A DNA stretch of 64,000 bases, from positions 5,998,044-6,062,043 of the forward strand of contig NC_088301.1 in NCBI RefSeq assembly GCF_032854445.1, written 5' to 3'. Positions within the stretch are counted from its first letter, which is position 1; each line of letters starts with the position of its first letter. Below, one piece after another: positions 12,401-22,100 of the stretch. Made by a program: the position numbers and the translations under genes. Source of the stretch: Liolophura sinensis. Lineage: Eukaryota; Mollusca; Polyplacophora; Chitonida; Chitonidae. A model generated the notes under the pieces. The model was not told the DNA's origin and ran no database searches. It saw only the letters and a list, made by a program, of their open reading frames with translations.

Positions 12401-12763
12401 TTATATACTTATTTCATTGGAGTTTTACGCCGTACTCAAGAGTATTCACTTATTAGACGGCGACTGCATTATGGTGGGAGGAAATTGGGCTGAGCCCAGG
12501 AGATACCGAAGACACAAGCAGGTTACTGACAGGCAATCCTTCGTAGGGCCAGAGAGGAAACCAGCATGAGCTGGTCATGATTTCACAACGATGGTAAGAG
12601 GGGTCAATGCATGCACTAGCGCGGCAACGGAGGCCTCTACTTCATACAATAGGTGTATAACTAAGTAATATACAAGTAAATACCACTTCACGCATGACTT
12701 ACCTAATGTTATGTATATCATCACGAGAAACACTCTGCTGACCTGTGGCTTATGGTTCCCCAT
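356..12763 (-). CDS. Gene A: F5/8C-EGF transmembrane receptor (E1-E9, last exon outside window)
   Basis: Nine exons on the minus strand: 12703-12763, 11357-11461, 10699-10929, 6474-6683, 5627-5776, 2522-2671, 2007-2153, 1311-1460 and 356-458. All have AG acceptors and GT donors, and the phases agree throughout (1-1, the last one 1-2). The product would be a type I membrane protein: signal peptide, small EGF, F5/8-type C domain, four 8-Cys EGF modules and a TM helix. The cytoplasmic exon must lie left of the window, since the E10 exon at 15971-16169 lies upstream of this gene's start. The architecture matches molluscan proteins usually annotated as MEGF10/11, scavenger receptor F or CED-1-like with a fucolectin-type N-terminus. 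Surface recognition is inferred, and the ligand is unknown. Exons E4-E9 are nearly identical to gene B, while E3 carries clustered amino-acid changes. Confidence 0.8.
981..1180 (-). mobile_element. tRNA-derived SINE, gene A E8-E9 intron
   Basis: Same insertion as in gene C at 59572-59803 but shortened internally ('acgccgtagaaatcggtggg'), with decayed target duplications. Confidence 0.65.
1311..1460 (-). CDS. Gene A E8: EGF-like module 5 (membrane-proximal)
   Basis: A 150-nt phase 1-1 exon, ECTLGTYGPDCIETCGSCAE continuing VCNTTSGHC, PRCAEGYYELWCKS, with acceptor CTGCAG and donor GTATTT. Eight cysteines and an NTT sequon are present. The final loop GYYELWC differs from the GYxGxKC of the other modules, as often seen in a last repeat next to the membrane. 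Confidence 0.8.
1724..1790 (+). mobile_element. SINE tRNA-like head remnant, gene A
   Basis: 'gggcctctgtgtcagagtgg' and 'gtaagatcaagtc' correspond to the gene C head. Copies lie at about 21441, 30803 and 40165 in units I-III. Confidence 0.45.
2007..2153 (-). CDS. Gene A E7: EGF-like module 4
   Basis: A 147-nt phase 1-1 exon (49 codons), ACEGNYGPDCLQRCGNCTKG then VCDAKSGNC and PKCMPGYTGVKCDT. Eight cysteines are present. The acceptor is TTTAG and the donor GTTAGG. Relative to gene B there is S to Y in DAKSGNC and K to R before the CMPGY; gene C shares the S. Confidence 0.8.
2522..2671 (-). CDS. Gene A E6: EGF-like module 3
   Basis: A 150-nt phase 1-1 exon, VCTLGNYGPDCAMRCGHCAD continuing QLSCDTVSGTC...PGYSGPKCDT. 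All eight cysteines are present. In every gene B cassette the fifth Cys (LSC here) is Ser. The donor is GTACTT. About 3 kb of intron separates it from E5 and holds the mariner-like element. Confidence 0.8.
3065..4187. mobile_element. Nonautonomous Tc1/mariner- or pogo-like element (gene A E5-E6 intron)
   Basis: The ends are TA-CAGTCAAACCCGTTGTATG and, inverted, TA-CAGTTAAAGTTGTACCTACG. They are imperfect terminal inverted repeats beginning CAGT and flanked by TA, the target duplication of this superfamily. Sub-repeats of the type TGGCCGnnTAnnACAGG follow each end. No transposase frame is visible. Copies lie at the same place in all other units. Confidence 0.55.
5627..5776 (-). CDS. Gene A E5: EGF-like module 2
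   Basis: A 150-nt phase 1-1 exon (50 codons), VCTPGTYGPDCGKRCGNCAE continuing to CMPGYRPEKCDE, with the acceptor after TTTATTAG and a GTGTGT donor. It has eight cysteines in the C-x8-C-x3-C-x2-C pattern with YGPDC, the repeat type of MEGF10, SREC and CED-1. The module sits directly after the lectin-like domain. Confidence 0.8.
6474..6683 (-). CDS. Gene A E4: C-terminal half of F5/8 type C domain
   Basis: A 210-nt phase 1-1 exon completing the domain: GNRLNGFTLSVGNSS, then NYTVCYQD, a stretch ending PWPLTLCEVQIFG, and a donor GTATGG. The RLNGF...VGN and LTLCEVQIFG strings are classic for F5/8C and fucolectin tails. Sequons at NSS, NYT, NGS and NAS suggest heavy N-glycosylation. The encoded protein is identical in all three gene B cassettes. 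The intron to E3 is about 4 kb and holds a SINE and a solo LTR-like fossil. Confidence 0.82.
8855..9164 (-). mobile_element. SINE with 17-bp target-site duplication (gene A E3-E4 intron)
   Basis: The body 8872-9147 begins (GTGA)n then 'gcttggggtttaacgtcg'. It is flanked by perfect 17-bp direct repeats 'ttggattgtatttagag' at 8855-8871 and 9148-9164. On the minus strand it has a box-B-like GGGTCGAGTC near its 5' end and a (TCAC)n tail, as expected for a LINE-mobilised SINE widespread in molluscs. Confidence 0.8.
9742..10498 (+). mobile_element. Solo LTR-like fossil in gene A E3-E4 intron
   Basis: A 757-bp block with termini TGTTATG and CGTAACA (inverted, one mismatch), a TATA-like 'gctatataagacc' about 175 bases in, and AATAAA motifs near the 3' part. 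The flanking 5 bases (cagca/caaca) nearly match. This is the form of a single LTR of a gypsy-like element left after recombination. No internal region is seen. The long open frame inside it is not judged to be a gene. Confidence 0.45.
10699..10929 (-). CDS. Gene A E3: N-terminal half of F5/8 type C (fucolectin-like) domain
   Basis: A 231-nt phase 1-1 exon encoding 77 residues that start ENVALKRNTTQSS. Family hallmarks are visible: ALK...TQSS, LAVDGG, THTRERVQSAYW in place of the usual WWxVDL, and YNIYSFRIYNR. This is the beta-sandwich half that holds the ligand-binding loops in discoidin and fucolectin domains. There is an N-glycosylation sequon at NTT. The exon ends in CKDGPC, whose last Cys codon is split across the intron. 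The stretch STYNQYISK differs from gene B at nearly every other residue while the flanking DNA is almost identical. Confidence 0.8.
11357..11461 (-). CDS. Gene A E2: short N-terminal EGF-like module
   Basis: A 105-nt phase 1-1 exon between TTTCAG and GTAAGC. It encodes VFGQLCKNCQSGCDQETGEC and continues CSGSC...GWDGPICSR in the same frame, with six cysteines and the WDGPIC ending typical of EGF folds. It directly follows the signal peptide, as in mature N-termini of SREC/MEGF-like proteins. Compared with gene B there are two substitutions, G to E after the fourth Cys and W to L in the GWDG turn. Confidence 0.72.
11602..11825 (+). mobile_element. tRNA-derived SINE, gene A E1-E2 intron
   Basis: From 'aatgacccaggag' through 'ttgagttgaagtcc' to 'gagtacggcgtaaaacaccc' and an AAATAAATAA tail; missing the first half of the head. 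Confidence 0.65.
11904..12080. repeat. 32-bp intronic minisatellite, gene A
   Basis: Six tandem copies of 'ggtaaccatatgggcacctg' plus 'ttatacattcag', spaced exactly 32 bp, in the E1-E2 intron. Confidence 0.85.
12408..12638 (-). mobile_element. Decayed SINE near gene A E1
   Basis: 'acgccgtactcaagagtatt' to 'gcactagcgcggcaacggag', an old full-length copy in minus orientation in the first intron. Confidence 0.6.
12703..12763 (-). CDS. Gene A E1: start codon and signal peptide
   Basis: The ATG is at 12763-12761. It encodes MGNHKPQVSRVFLVMIYITL plus the first base of the next codon, then a consensus donor GTAAGT. A basic/polar start followed by a hydrophobic VFLVMIYITL core fits a secretory signal peptide. 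The start is chosen because the same Met opens the exon in gene B; an in-frame TTG further upstream is not needed. A κB-like GGGAAATCCT lies about 65 bases upstream on the coding strand. Confidence 0.72.
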
Positions 12764-12825
12764 GTCTATCAGGAATCTTCGCAAACCGCCTAAGATTACA
12801 AAAAGTTATTCACCTCTATCCGGAG

Positions 12826-12835
12826 AGGATTTCCC
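12826..12835 (-). promoter_or_regulatory. κB-like site upstream of gene A start
   Basis: GGGAAATCCT on the coding strand, about 65 bases before the ATG and kept exactly upstream of gene B. It resembles Rel/Dorsal sites but misses the final C, and one 10-mer can occur by chance. It may lie in the 5' UTR. Confidence 0.2.
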
Positions 12836-13622
12836 ACCATGAAGCTGTTCTCACGAAACATAAAATGCTTCTAAAAGTTATTATCTTCACATATACAAGT
12901 TCTATCCAGTTGTAATTTAGGAAAATCCAATCGAAATTTGCAGATTCAATCATTAGTCCATCTGAAATCCACCATTAGACACGAGATGAAGTAGATCTAA
13001 GAGTGTGTATCGGTCCCACTGGTAAAGCGTTCTTGTCAGTTTTTAAACTCTGTGCCTGTATACAGACAGATACACGTGCTGAGAATCTGTATATATGTGC
13101 CCTGGTGTGTTTGAGTTTACTCCTGTAGATATCTGTGCTGTCGTGTAAAGCGTAGATCCACAATTGGCAAAATAGCAGATACTAAACTTACGTAAAGGGA
13201 CACAGTCTGTATTCTTCTGTTGATCTTAATGTGTTGTGTATGGTTTTATACATCGGCAATGCCCAAACTAAATGCAGTTCATAGTGTTAGTTCACGCGTC
13301 TCGAGTATTGCATTAGGCAACAAGTAAACACCTACATGTACCTGGCCTGGTTATACTGTGCTCTATTGAGATATTCGTGTCACTAACCAGGAAGTCACGC
13401 TCCTATTGCGTTTAGTATACAGCTGAATAAGTGAAAAATGAATGAATGTGTCTGTTACGCATGCGCAAATTTACCTCCAGCTTTAAACCATACTGATTAC
13501 TTGATACACAAATCCCCTTCTATAACTATATGTACACGACTTTCAGGTTGGTTGTTGCTGCAACTTTTAACACTCGGCTTTATCACACAGAAAAGGTCAT
13601 TTTGGATTCAAATACCCATGAT

Positions 13623-13856
13623 ATGAAGGAAATGTCAGCCTACAAAACAGTGAATGATTTGCAGATTTACTGTAGTCCTTTCATGTCTACCTGTAAGCAC
13701 CTTGTTTTCCGCCATGCTTTCCAGACGTATTTCTGTCTGGATAACTTTCACCAAGTTTTAGTCTGTGGTGAGGTAATCACTACAAAACGTTTAACGAATA
13801 TGTGCCGTCCTAGGTCTACTGACACAAAACAGGATTTTAGGGAAACAGTCCATTAA
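13623..13856 (+). CDS. Uncharacterised short ORF upstream of gene A
   Basis: A 77-residue plus-strand frame beginning MKEMSAYKTVNDLQIYC. The matching frame upstream of gene B has the same start and stop and about four silent and four replacement differences. I recognise no family, membrane segment or signal peptide. Conservation may simply reflect the recent duplication, and there is no good upstream signal. Held as hypothetical only. Confidence 0.15.
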   Translation: MKEMSAYKTVNDLQIYCSPFMSTCKHLVFRHAFQTYFCLDNFHQVLVCGEVITTKRLTNMCRPRSTDTKQDFRETVH

Positions 13857-15324
13857 CAACAAGAACAACACAAATACCATAAAGTATAACAACCTTCTAA
13901 TCGATGCGACTATTGTATTATATGTAGGTGTTTTGCCCATAAGACTTTTCTTATGTGCTATCGTTTCACACATACCATTAACCAACATCTGGATTTGAAC
14001 ACTTGTCCCTAATCAACAAATGTTTTCTGTCTCTAGTCACGTTTCATTCCAATAACACATTTACATATATACATGTAAGAGCTGCTACATATGTTAACAC
14101 ACGTGCTCTTGATGCAACTTGGTCCAAGATTTTCCTTCAAATAAAGTACTGGAGCAATGATTAGACAATATCTCCACAAAGACATTATAGATAGGGAATA
14201 CATTAGAAATGTCAGCTTTGTTTTGTTGCAACAAGTAGCAGGAATTTTGTTTGTTTTGGATTGAACCCTATTTGCCCAGGGTCACTACCCATGCCCAGTG
14301 GCAATACCATGATGACATAAATGGTAACATTTTATTTCCAATAGTTATAAACATGGTGATCGTGCTGGGTATGTTGGTTTATTAATTTGTTAGGAAGAGT
14401 GGTAGCTGTGTCACGTGCATATCTGTACATATATACATTCACCAATGTGTGCAGATGGACTTTGACAAACTCCTTATTCCTATCCAAGACTTTCTTTAGT
14501 GATACACAATTATACACTGCCAATCACTTACATGTACAATGACTCACAAATCATTAATTAGACACAATTTTATCTCCTGAACATTGTATTCCAGATAGTT
14601 GCAGTACCAATTAACCATAAAGAGCGCTAAGGAACGCTTTTGCAATTTAAATTTCAGTTTTATTCACACAATGTTGAGCCATTTAATATACTTTTTGTAC
14701 TAGCACCATATAAAATTATTATAAAAGGTTTTTTTCAAAACTGTCTGTTGGGTTGCAAACGTCCAATTCTTTGACTTGGTTCCGCGTTGAAGACATTTAC
14801 CCCGAATTCTGCACTGACTGAATAATATGGACACACAGATATTATAATAGGCTGATGTCACACCACACATTTCTTTACTGTTACTTCGCTCATGTTTAAT
14901 ATTTAGGCGAATTCGTGTCAGGTTTAAAGTTGTTACATATAGGCGTTAAACCCAAGTCAAATATATAATTAAAATGTAATAAAAGAAATTATGCAAGTTC
15001 TAAGAGCCAATTAAAATATGAAACCACGAAAGAAATTATTATTTTGTTTCATCATTTATTGATCATATTTTACACCACCTACATACATATTGTATAATCT
15101 CTACTCAGTTTGTACAGTGAGAATAATATCAAGGTGGAGGAATTGTTCCAACTCATGGTGGAATATTTTCTGAATTCCTCAATTATGTCAAGAAATGTGG
15201 ATTAACCATAAAGACAAAATGCTGCGATGGAACATATTTGATGCTGATTTTGTTAAGATTTTTGTTTTCCGACATATTTCGTAAAACACGTCATGAATAG
15301 GCCTATAATTCAATATCAGCATGA

Positions 15325-15428
15325 AAAGCCAGCGTGAGCTGGACTTACATCACAGTGATACCTTTGGTAGGGGGCACCTGGGTTATGGTTCTGTGCTAGC
15401 ACGCTAAACACTCGGCCACGGATGCCTC
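15325..15428 (-). mobile_element. SINE head fragment, A-B intergenic region
   Basis: 'agccagcgtgagctggactt' to 'ctcggccacggatgcctc', i.e. the tRNA-like head part on the minus strand; paralogous piece at 53925-54019. Confidence 0.5.
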
Positions 15429-15661
15429 AATTTAAAATTTTAACAAGAGTACATGTATATAAAAAGGCTGTGTTGAAACTCTCCGATGTATACAGCCAGC
15501 CTACATGTCAGGCAACAAAAGAACATAATTAAACGACAGATCTGCCACATGCAGACCGTACATGACAATTTGTGGTTAGTATTTTGACCAGTTTTATGAA
15601 ATTTTGACTGGATAGGCAAATTGAGAAGATCTGTTATATTAGTCCCAAGACATAAGTATCA

Positions 15662-15667
15662 TTTATT
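15662..15667 (-). promoter_or_regulatory. Candidate poly(A) signal of gene B
   Basis: AATAAA on the minus strand about 305 bases after the E10 stop. It is conserved at the matching place after gene C, which makes it the best 3' end candidate. Confidence 0.4.
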
Positions 15668-15970
15668 GCACAGCTGAAAGGATAACTCCCAGCACGGGAT
15701 AACTGAAATGGGCAAAACAACCTCATTGTGTAGGACCTGGAACTCCAAGTGATACGCTGTTCTGTCTCCATATTGTTCTACATCATTGAATAAAACCGTT
15801 AATATGTGTTAATCAGTTAAAAATATCCCATATTGTGACATGCCCAACGCTAACGACGGCTTACACATTAGGTCAACATTCTATATCCCCACATCAGTAC
15901 ACTAGGCTCTCCAAAACATTCGCAACTGTTTATCGTGGATTATCTTGATCACACGGCTCTACCATTAAAC

Positions 15971-16169
15971 TCAACGGCTGTTCTGACGAATGGCTTCATA
16001 AGGGTGTTCTTCTACCGAATTCAGGTCCCATGCATCATACATCCGTTCTGGCTCGGGTATTTCATTTCCTTCTTCAACTTCCGACGGAGCGGATCTCTCC
16101 TGGGCTGCAGCACTGTTTGGTTCAGATTGCGTAGCGCCGCCTGTTTGTAGGTTTCGCTGAAACTTCCTC
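15971..16169 (-). CDS. Gene B E10: cytoplasmic tail and stop
   Basis: A 199-nt exon after TTTTTCAG, entered in phase 2: the AT of E9 plus its first G makes Met, then RKFQRNLQTGG and on to ...ERMYDAW...EEHPYEAIRQNSR-stop (65 residues). The basic start next to the helix fits stop-transfer. The tail is rich in Glu, Ser, Pro and Gln with two tyrosines. YEAI behind two acidic residues resembles a YxxI/L hemITAM or YxxΦ sorting signal. No NPxY (CED-1/MEGF10 type) or kinase domain is present. Confidence 0.75.
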
Positions 16170-19100
16170 CTGAAAAATAAGCAATTAAAAAATAAGTGAC
16201 TCAACGCTAGAGTAATATGAAATAGACAAAGGCTACATTAGCAAGCAGTGTATTACTTAGTCTATAGTGAATTATAGACATTGTGTGCTAACAATACAAT
16301 GTATTCATTGTTCTACAACATACTTTGATTAACTATGTATAACTATGTAACTATGTATGTATATGTAGAATTTTCAGGAGCTTTATCCATTCATTAGTAC
16401 CTCTTTCTTGCCTGATAAGATAGCCATTGGATTTTCCCAAGACGCACTAGATATACACCTTTACCCTGATAAGATATACTGGAGGTATACATACTTGAGG
16501 TACATCAGGGGTGTACCATTGAGGGATAACATATCTGATCTGAGGTGTATGTGAGGTATAATGAAGGTGTAACTGAGGTTCTGACAATTATGCAAAGTAA
16601 TACCCCCAGTACACCTAAAGTACACCTCAGTGCAGGTGTAACCTGGGACAAGTAGGTGAAAAACTGAATGTCTGAGGTGCAGAGCTTCGATAGAGAACAG
16701 CTGCAAAACACTTAGATTTTGGCTGAATAAATTATAGATCAAGTTGTAAGTTGTAATTATTTGTTTACAGTAGGCCTATCTGTAAATCTCAGCTGGTTTA
16801 CAACATCAACACTCACATACATTTACACGAGGCTTCCTACCTGATTCATCAACATTTAGTACTACATGTACTCCTTTTCCCTGCAATTTAAAGTTTTTCA
16901 TGTGCCCACACATGGTACAAATTCTGCACCAGAAAGCATCGGCCAGTGCATAATTGGGTTTGTTTTCCCACAGCCTAGACATGCACATTGTTAGGAGCTG
17001 TCATCTTGGAATAATCGAGGGGACAATATATTTATGCTGGCTCATTGGTCAATATTTGCCAAAAAATGCGAAATCGGTATAAGGTGTGGAAAAAGTTTGT
17101 ATTCATTTAGTAAACAGTGTTGTTTTGCACATTCATAAACATTTGTAATTTTGTAGTCACCTTTTTCTTTAAAGTAAAATGTGAACATCACATTTCTTAT
17201 TTTAAAACTGTCCAAGGTTCTAAGGTGTACCTGAGGTACATCATTCAATTTTTTGAACTTTCAATGTTTCAGAGTTCTACATCAGGTATATCTTCTAACT
17301 GTTTTTTTTTTTCAAACTTACTGAGGTGAATTCTGGGGTATATCTTTTTAGTGCTTAGTTTTTTCAGACTTGCTGAGGTGTCTCTGAGGTACATTATCTC
17401 ATACTCAAAAAGGGCTCTTTCCTGAGCAATATCTGATGTATATACATGTGGGTGGGGTATACTTGGGGTACACCTCATCTATGCTTCACACTCCTTCACA
17501 AAGTGAGATATGGCAGTTAAGTTAAGTACAAAGGGTTTTTTTACCTTTTTTTTACTCCACCCATATTAAGTGTAACCATGATATACGTGAGTATTTGTCA
17601 CAAATTTTCAAATTTGTGCTTGACTAGGTTTGTTCCAGCAATTACACATTTTCAAATACTGTGTAATTATCTTGTAAGACAGTGTTATATTCCTCCAGGC
17701 CATTGACCCTATCAATAATTCTGGAAATTAGTAACAATCATTCATAATTGATTATTTATCTCAAGGTACACGAGTTTGGTCAATATATTCAGTGCTGTGA
17801 ACTATGGAATTTCCAAACATGGTACCTTACATGGTACCTTACATGAATATGTGAAGACCACTGTAGCTTTTAATTTACACTTATGAGAATGAAAAGAGAT
17901 CTACTCATTGTTTTAGTTCAAGCTATTTTCTTTGGTACGTCTTCATTAAGATTTTGTGTGTATTTTCCATGCAATAAGGATTATTTTGAGTCAGTATAAG
18001 CAAAATATAGTTGACTATGAATTTACAGAAATATCACATACCATCAAAGTCAGTTGGATAGATACAGGCAGATATGTGATGTGAGAACATGCAGACCACA
18101 TTGAGGTCTTCAAGAAACGTTTAACTTTGTCTAACACTTATCGCCACCAAGGTGCCCACTGAAAGCTGGGATTAAACCCTCGCTTTGTGTATTGAAATAC
18201 AGGACCAATCAGCCATGACCCGCTCCCTATATGAATAATAACATACATGTATATAAATATCTTAAGTGGTGATTATGAGTGGGAGGCTTTTCATCTGAAG
18301 AACCTGTAGAAGAATCTGTAGTTAATGGTTAAAGAAATCAGTTTGAGGACTTCACTGGGTTATTTTATTTTGTAATAAATTCTGATTACGAAGAATGTGT
18401 TGACTGTGTGTAGGACTCTGGGTATGCTAGGAAACTAAGATCATACCTCAGTGACTTTCAATTTTATTCTAAACGTCTCAACTTTTTAAATTTCTTTTTT
18501 GATCGTGAGGAAGTGTGTTTGATGGAATTTATGATGAGCCTGATTTTTAACACACACATCTGTTCATAATGATTCCCATTCATAGTCAAAACTATTTCAT
18601 TTTTTATTTCCTAATTATAAAACTAGCGGATATGACGAAAGAGAAATTAAAGCAAAACAGTGCATAGTCAGTAAAATGAAAGTCACTGAAAATATCACTA
18701 GCAAAGATTATGTGTGGGGGAGGGGGGAGGGGGCGTGCGTGTGTGTGCGTGTATACGCAAACGAAGCTGTAGAACCTTTCAGAAAGTCTAGCGATATGGC
18801 TCACTGAGGAGCGCTCTGGTATCAGGATGACTGAGGAGATTCCCGCTTAAGTGTTACGTGATTGGTTGGATGACATCGTGTGGTCTTACCAGTCCACCTG
18901 TTCAACCTTCCGTCTTTAAACGGAAGAGCAACTGAGAGACTAGAGAGTAAAACTGATGTAGATTTTACTCTCCACTTTTGTGCAAGCAAGTAGTAGCTTA
19001 GTGGTTCGAACTTTGTTGAAGGTGGGGATATTTTCGTGGAAAGTTTTGTATGTTCTGAGAGAAAATGTGCTCAACAACATCGGAAGGAAACGGGCATTTC

Positions 19101-22100
19101 CGATTTGAGCGTAGACTGGACAGGCCTATGTTCGAATAGTTGCTGGAATTGTGTACTGGTGCGAATATAATTTGGATGCATGGTGTTTTCGAAAATAGAC
19201 CTTTTCTAACGCGATCATCTCGGGCTGAATAAAATTATAGTGCCGAGGGACTCTCCCAGACTATAACATTCCAAAATGGATGTGTGACAGGAACTTTAAA
19301 TTCAGAACGAGGTTCGTTCTGAGACGTTCGATTCTGCTAGTACTTTTTCACTTCCCTGCACTGTGCATAAGGGTAGATAACTGTGTTATTTGTCTACTTT
19401 CCCCCATCCGTACTCTTGTGTTTACCTGTAGCTCCCACTGCGAGCGTTACCACAAATTCTTGACAGCATCATAGTCAATATGCTAATCTATAATATTTTC
19501 CCGTATATAACTTACAGATTTCACCTACAGAGTGAGCGCAGTTTATTTGTGATATTGATGAAAGTCAAGTAGTATCCATCGAACTTCTAGTAAAAACCAC
19601 ATAAACAGCTCTCACAGCGGTGTTGACGGTTGGTCGATCTCAAGGCCTCAGGAAGTGGTTTTATCTGAATGTTGCAAATTCCTTGGGAGGCTTGAGTTGA
19701 ACTAATACACTCTGGCTGAACGATTCAAAGAGATTCATCTGGACCGAGGGGCCTCCACCCACTATTACACACCTATGATTGATACCTATGTGGTAGTAAT
19801 GTGAAACAATAATGATTTATTTATTTATTTATCTTTTATTTCGTGTTTTTATCCGTACTCAAGAATGTTTCACTTTTACGATGGAGGACAGCATTAAACT
19901 TGGAGGAAAACATGGGGGAAATCCATGACCATCCGCAGTCGAACAACAATGAAAAAGAAATTAACAGAAGATAAAGGTTAAACATGTTTAAGTGTGCAAC
20001 CCTCAGATGACTATATAAATACAATCATAATGTCAAACCAACTTACATACAGTAAAACATTATCAGACTTACATCAATATTGCAATGACAACGACTCCGA
20101 TGACTAAGACAAGGATGATTCCAACTGCACTGCCGGCAATGACTCCCGTGTAATTCGGAGGGTTTACGGGCAATTCTGAAAATGTAAGACCGATTACGCC
20201 TGCAATAAGCAAGATTTGGATGGTAATGGTATTGTCCATTATCGCAGGATTTTCATTTGCCTGAGTTGAATTCATTATCGGTCATCAATCTGTTGAATTG
20301 GTTTATATGAGCCCGTAAATGTAATTCCGTTCTGTTGAGGTATAATGATGGCTTGACGATACTGTAAATCAATATACTGGCAATGATCTACCTTATCGTA
20401 TGTCTCAACAGACAATGGGAATGAAGACTAACAAGACAATTTGCTGACAATGGGAAAATGACACTTGGAGGCAGCTTGCTTCCTTGTTACTTTCAAGCAT
20501 GGACAAAATTGCTGTGTGTTACTGAAGTGCCTAACAGTGGCATTTTTGTGATCGGTACAAATTAATTTCAGAGTTATTGTACTCAGTTGAAGCCACGATA
20601 TATTAACGGCCGATCTGTGCTATAACGATCTCTTGCCAGGACTTAATTAATTTGCTACTTTTACATCTACATGAACAGTTAGAATAAAACATTAAACGAT
20701 TTATTTGATGGGTGTTTTACGCCGTAGAAATCGGTGGGAAGAAACCGGACAGAGTCCGGGGGAAACACATGACCATCCGCCGGCTGCTAACAGACCTTCC
20801 CACGTACGGCCGGAAAGAAAGCCAGAATGAGCTGGACTTGAACTCACAGAGACAGCATTGGTGAGATACTCCCGGGTTATTACGCTGCGCTAGCGCGAAC
20901 TCTAAATGAGGAAAATTGACAATTTCATCGCTAATTTCATCGTAATTCTTCTATTATATTGAGGGTAAAATATTTATAGAAGAAAACCAAAGAGGAAGAC
21001 ACTTTTCACATGCAGCACTTGAAATACCTGATTTGCACCAGAGCTCGTAATACCCTTCTGCACATCGTGGTTCTCGGTCGGGACAGTGCCCGGATGTGGT
21101 GTTACACACAGCGTTTCCTTCGGCACAGGAGCCACAGGTTTCTATACAATCCGGACCATAAGTGCCCAGAGTACATTCTGCAGCAGAATTTACAAACCTT
21201 TTATTCGAAGCATCGAATATGCAGACTTGTCTGAAATATTCAATATTTCTAATAATATAAATAATCAGGTCATTTAAAATATTTGGGGAGACAATTTTTC
21301 AAATCATTTCTACGGTTTAAACATATTTTAACTGACCAGCCAAACACCAGCTGTTCGGCAGTACAGTCAGGAGTGAAATACGACTACCCTATATATAGTC
21401 ATGATAACTACTACGCGTACTCCGCCTTACTAGGGAGGTTAGGGCCTCTGTGTCAGAGTGGTTAGCCCAGAAGCCTTCCACCAGTGCGGCCGCTGTAAGA
21501 TCAAGTCAAGAGGTCAATTAAATAAATAAAGAGATTAAATAAACAATTCACATTTTTACAGCAAAATCGGCTCTTGGCAATCAGACATTTTGGGTTTGAG
21601 GGTGGGGAGGTGGGGTTGGTAGATGGAGGCAGGGATACTAATGGGAAATGCAACAGAAGCGGGGACTCTTGTCGTCAGTATCAGCTATCCGTCTATCACA
21701 ATGACACCCCGTGCTGACCTAACCTGTATCACACTTTACACCAGTGTATCCCGGCATGCACCTGGGTGTTCCCTCTGGGCAGTTCCCGTATTTAGCGTCA
21801 CAAACAGATCGGCCTTTGGTACAGTTCCCACATCTCTGCAAACAGTCAGGACCGTAATTTCCCTCGCAAGCTAAACGAACGAGATTTATGACCGATTTAC
21901 TTCGATGTTACACTGCACTGTGATCAAACCAGGACATGGCCCTTGGTATACGGCATAAAAAAGGTGTATTGTTACCTAGGAATTGGACAATGGTAAAAGA
22001 ACCTTTACTGTGATTCTGACTGAACTTACGTCTGTTCGCCTAGAACATCTATTCAACACACACCTTTACAACACCACTGAATCATTTCAACAGAACATTA

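Larger units (their letters stand above)
12764..15970. other. A-B intergenic region
   Basis: Holds the gene A 5' flank, a κB-like site, the weak 77-residue frame, a SINE head fragment and the gene B 3' flank. I see no other gene, tRNA or strong core promoter. A TATAAA on the minus strand near 13240 is not kept upstream of gene B. Confidence 0.6.
16170..20072 (-). other. Intron E9-E10 of gene B
   Basis: A 3.9-kb intron. It contains the TGAGGTA-rich clusters, the left breakpoint of the triplication (17951), a tRNA-like relic, the G-rich/GT tract and the SINE tail fragment. Short open frames here have no family resemblance that I can see. Confidence 0.6.

Noticed and set aside
13235-13250. TATAAA on the minus strand as a gene A core promoter.
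   Set aside because: The matching position upstream of gene B reads TATACAAC, so it is not conserved, and no transcription start is known.
18714-18757. Canonical G-quadruplex.
   Set aside because: Only three G runs separated by single A; a fourth run with a proper loop is missing, so I list it only as a G-rich and GT tract.
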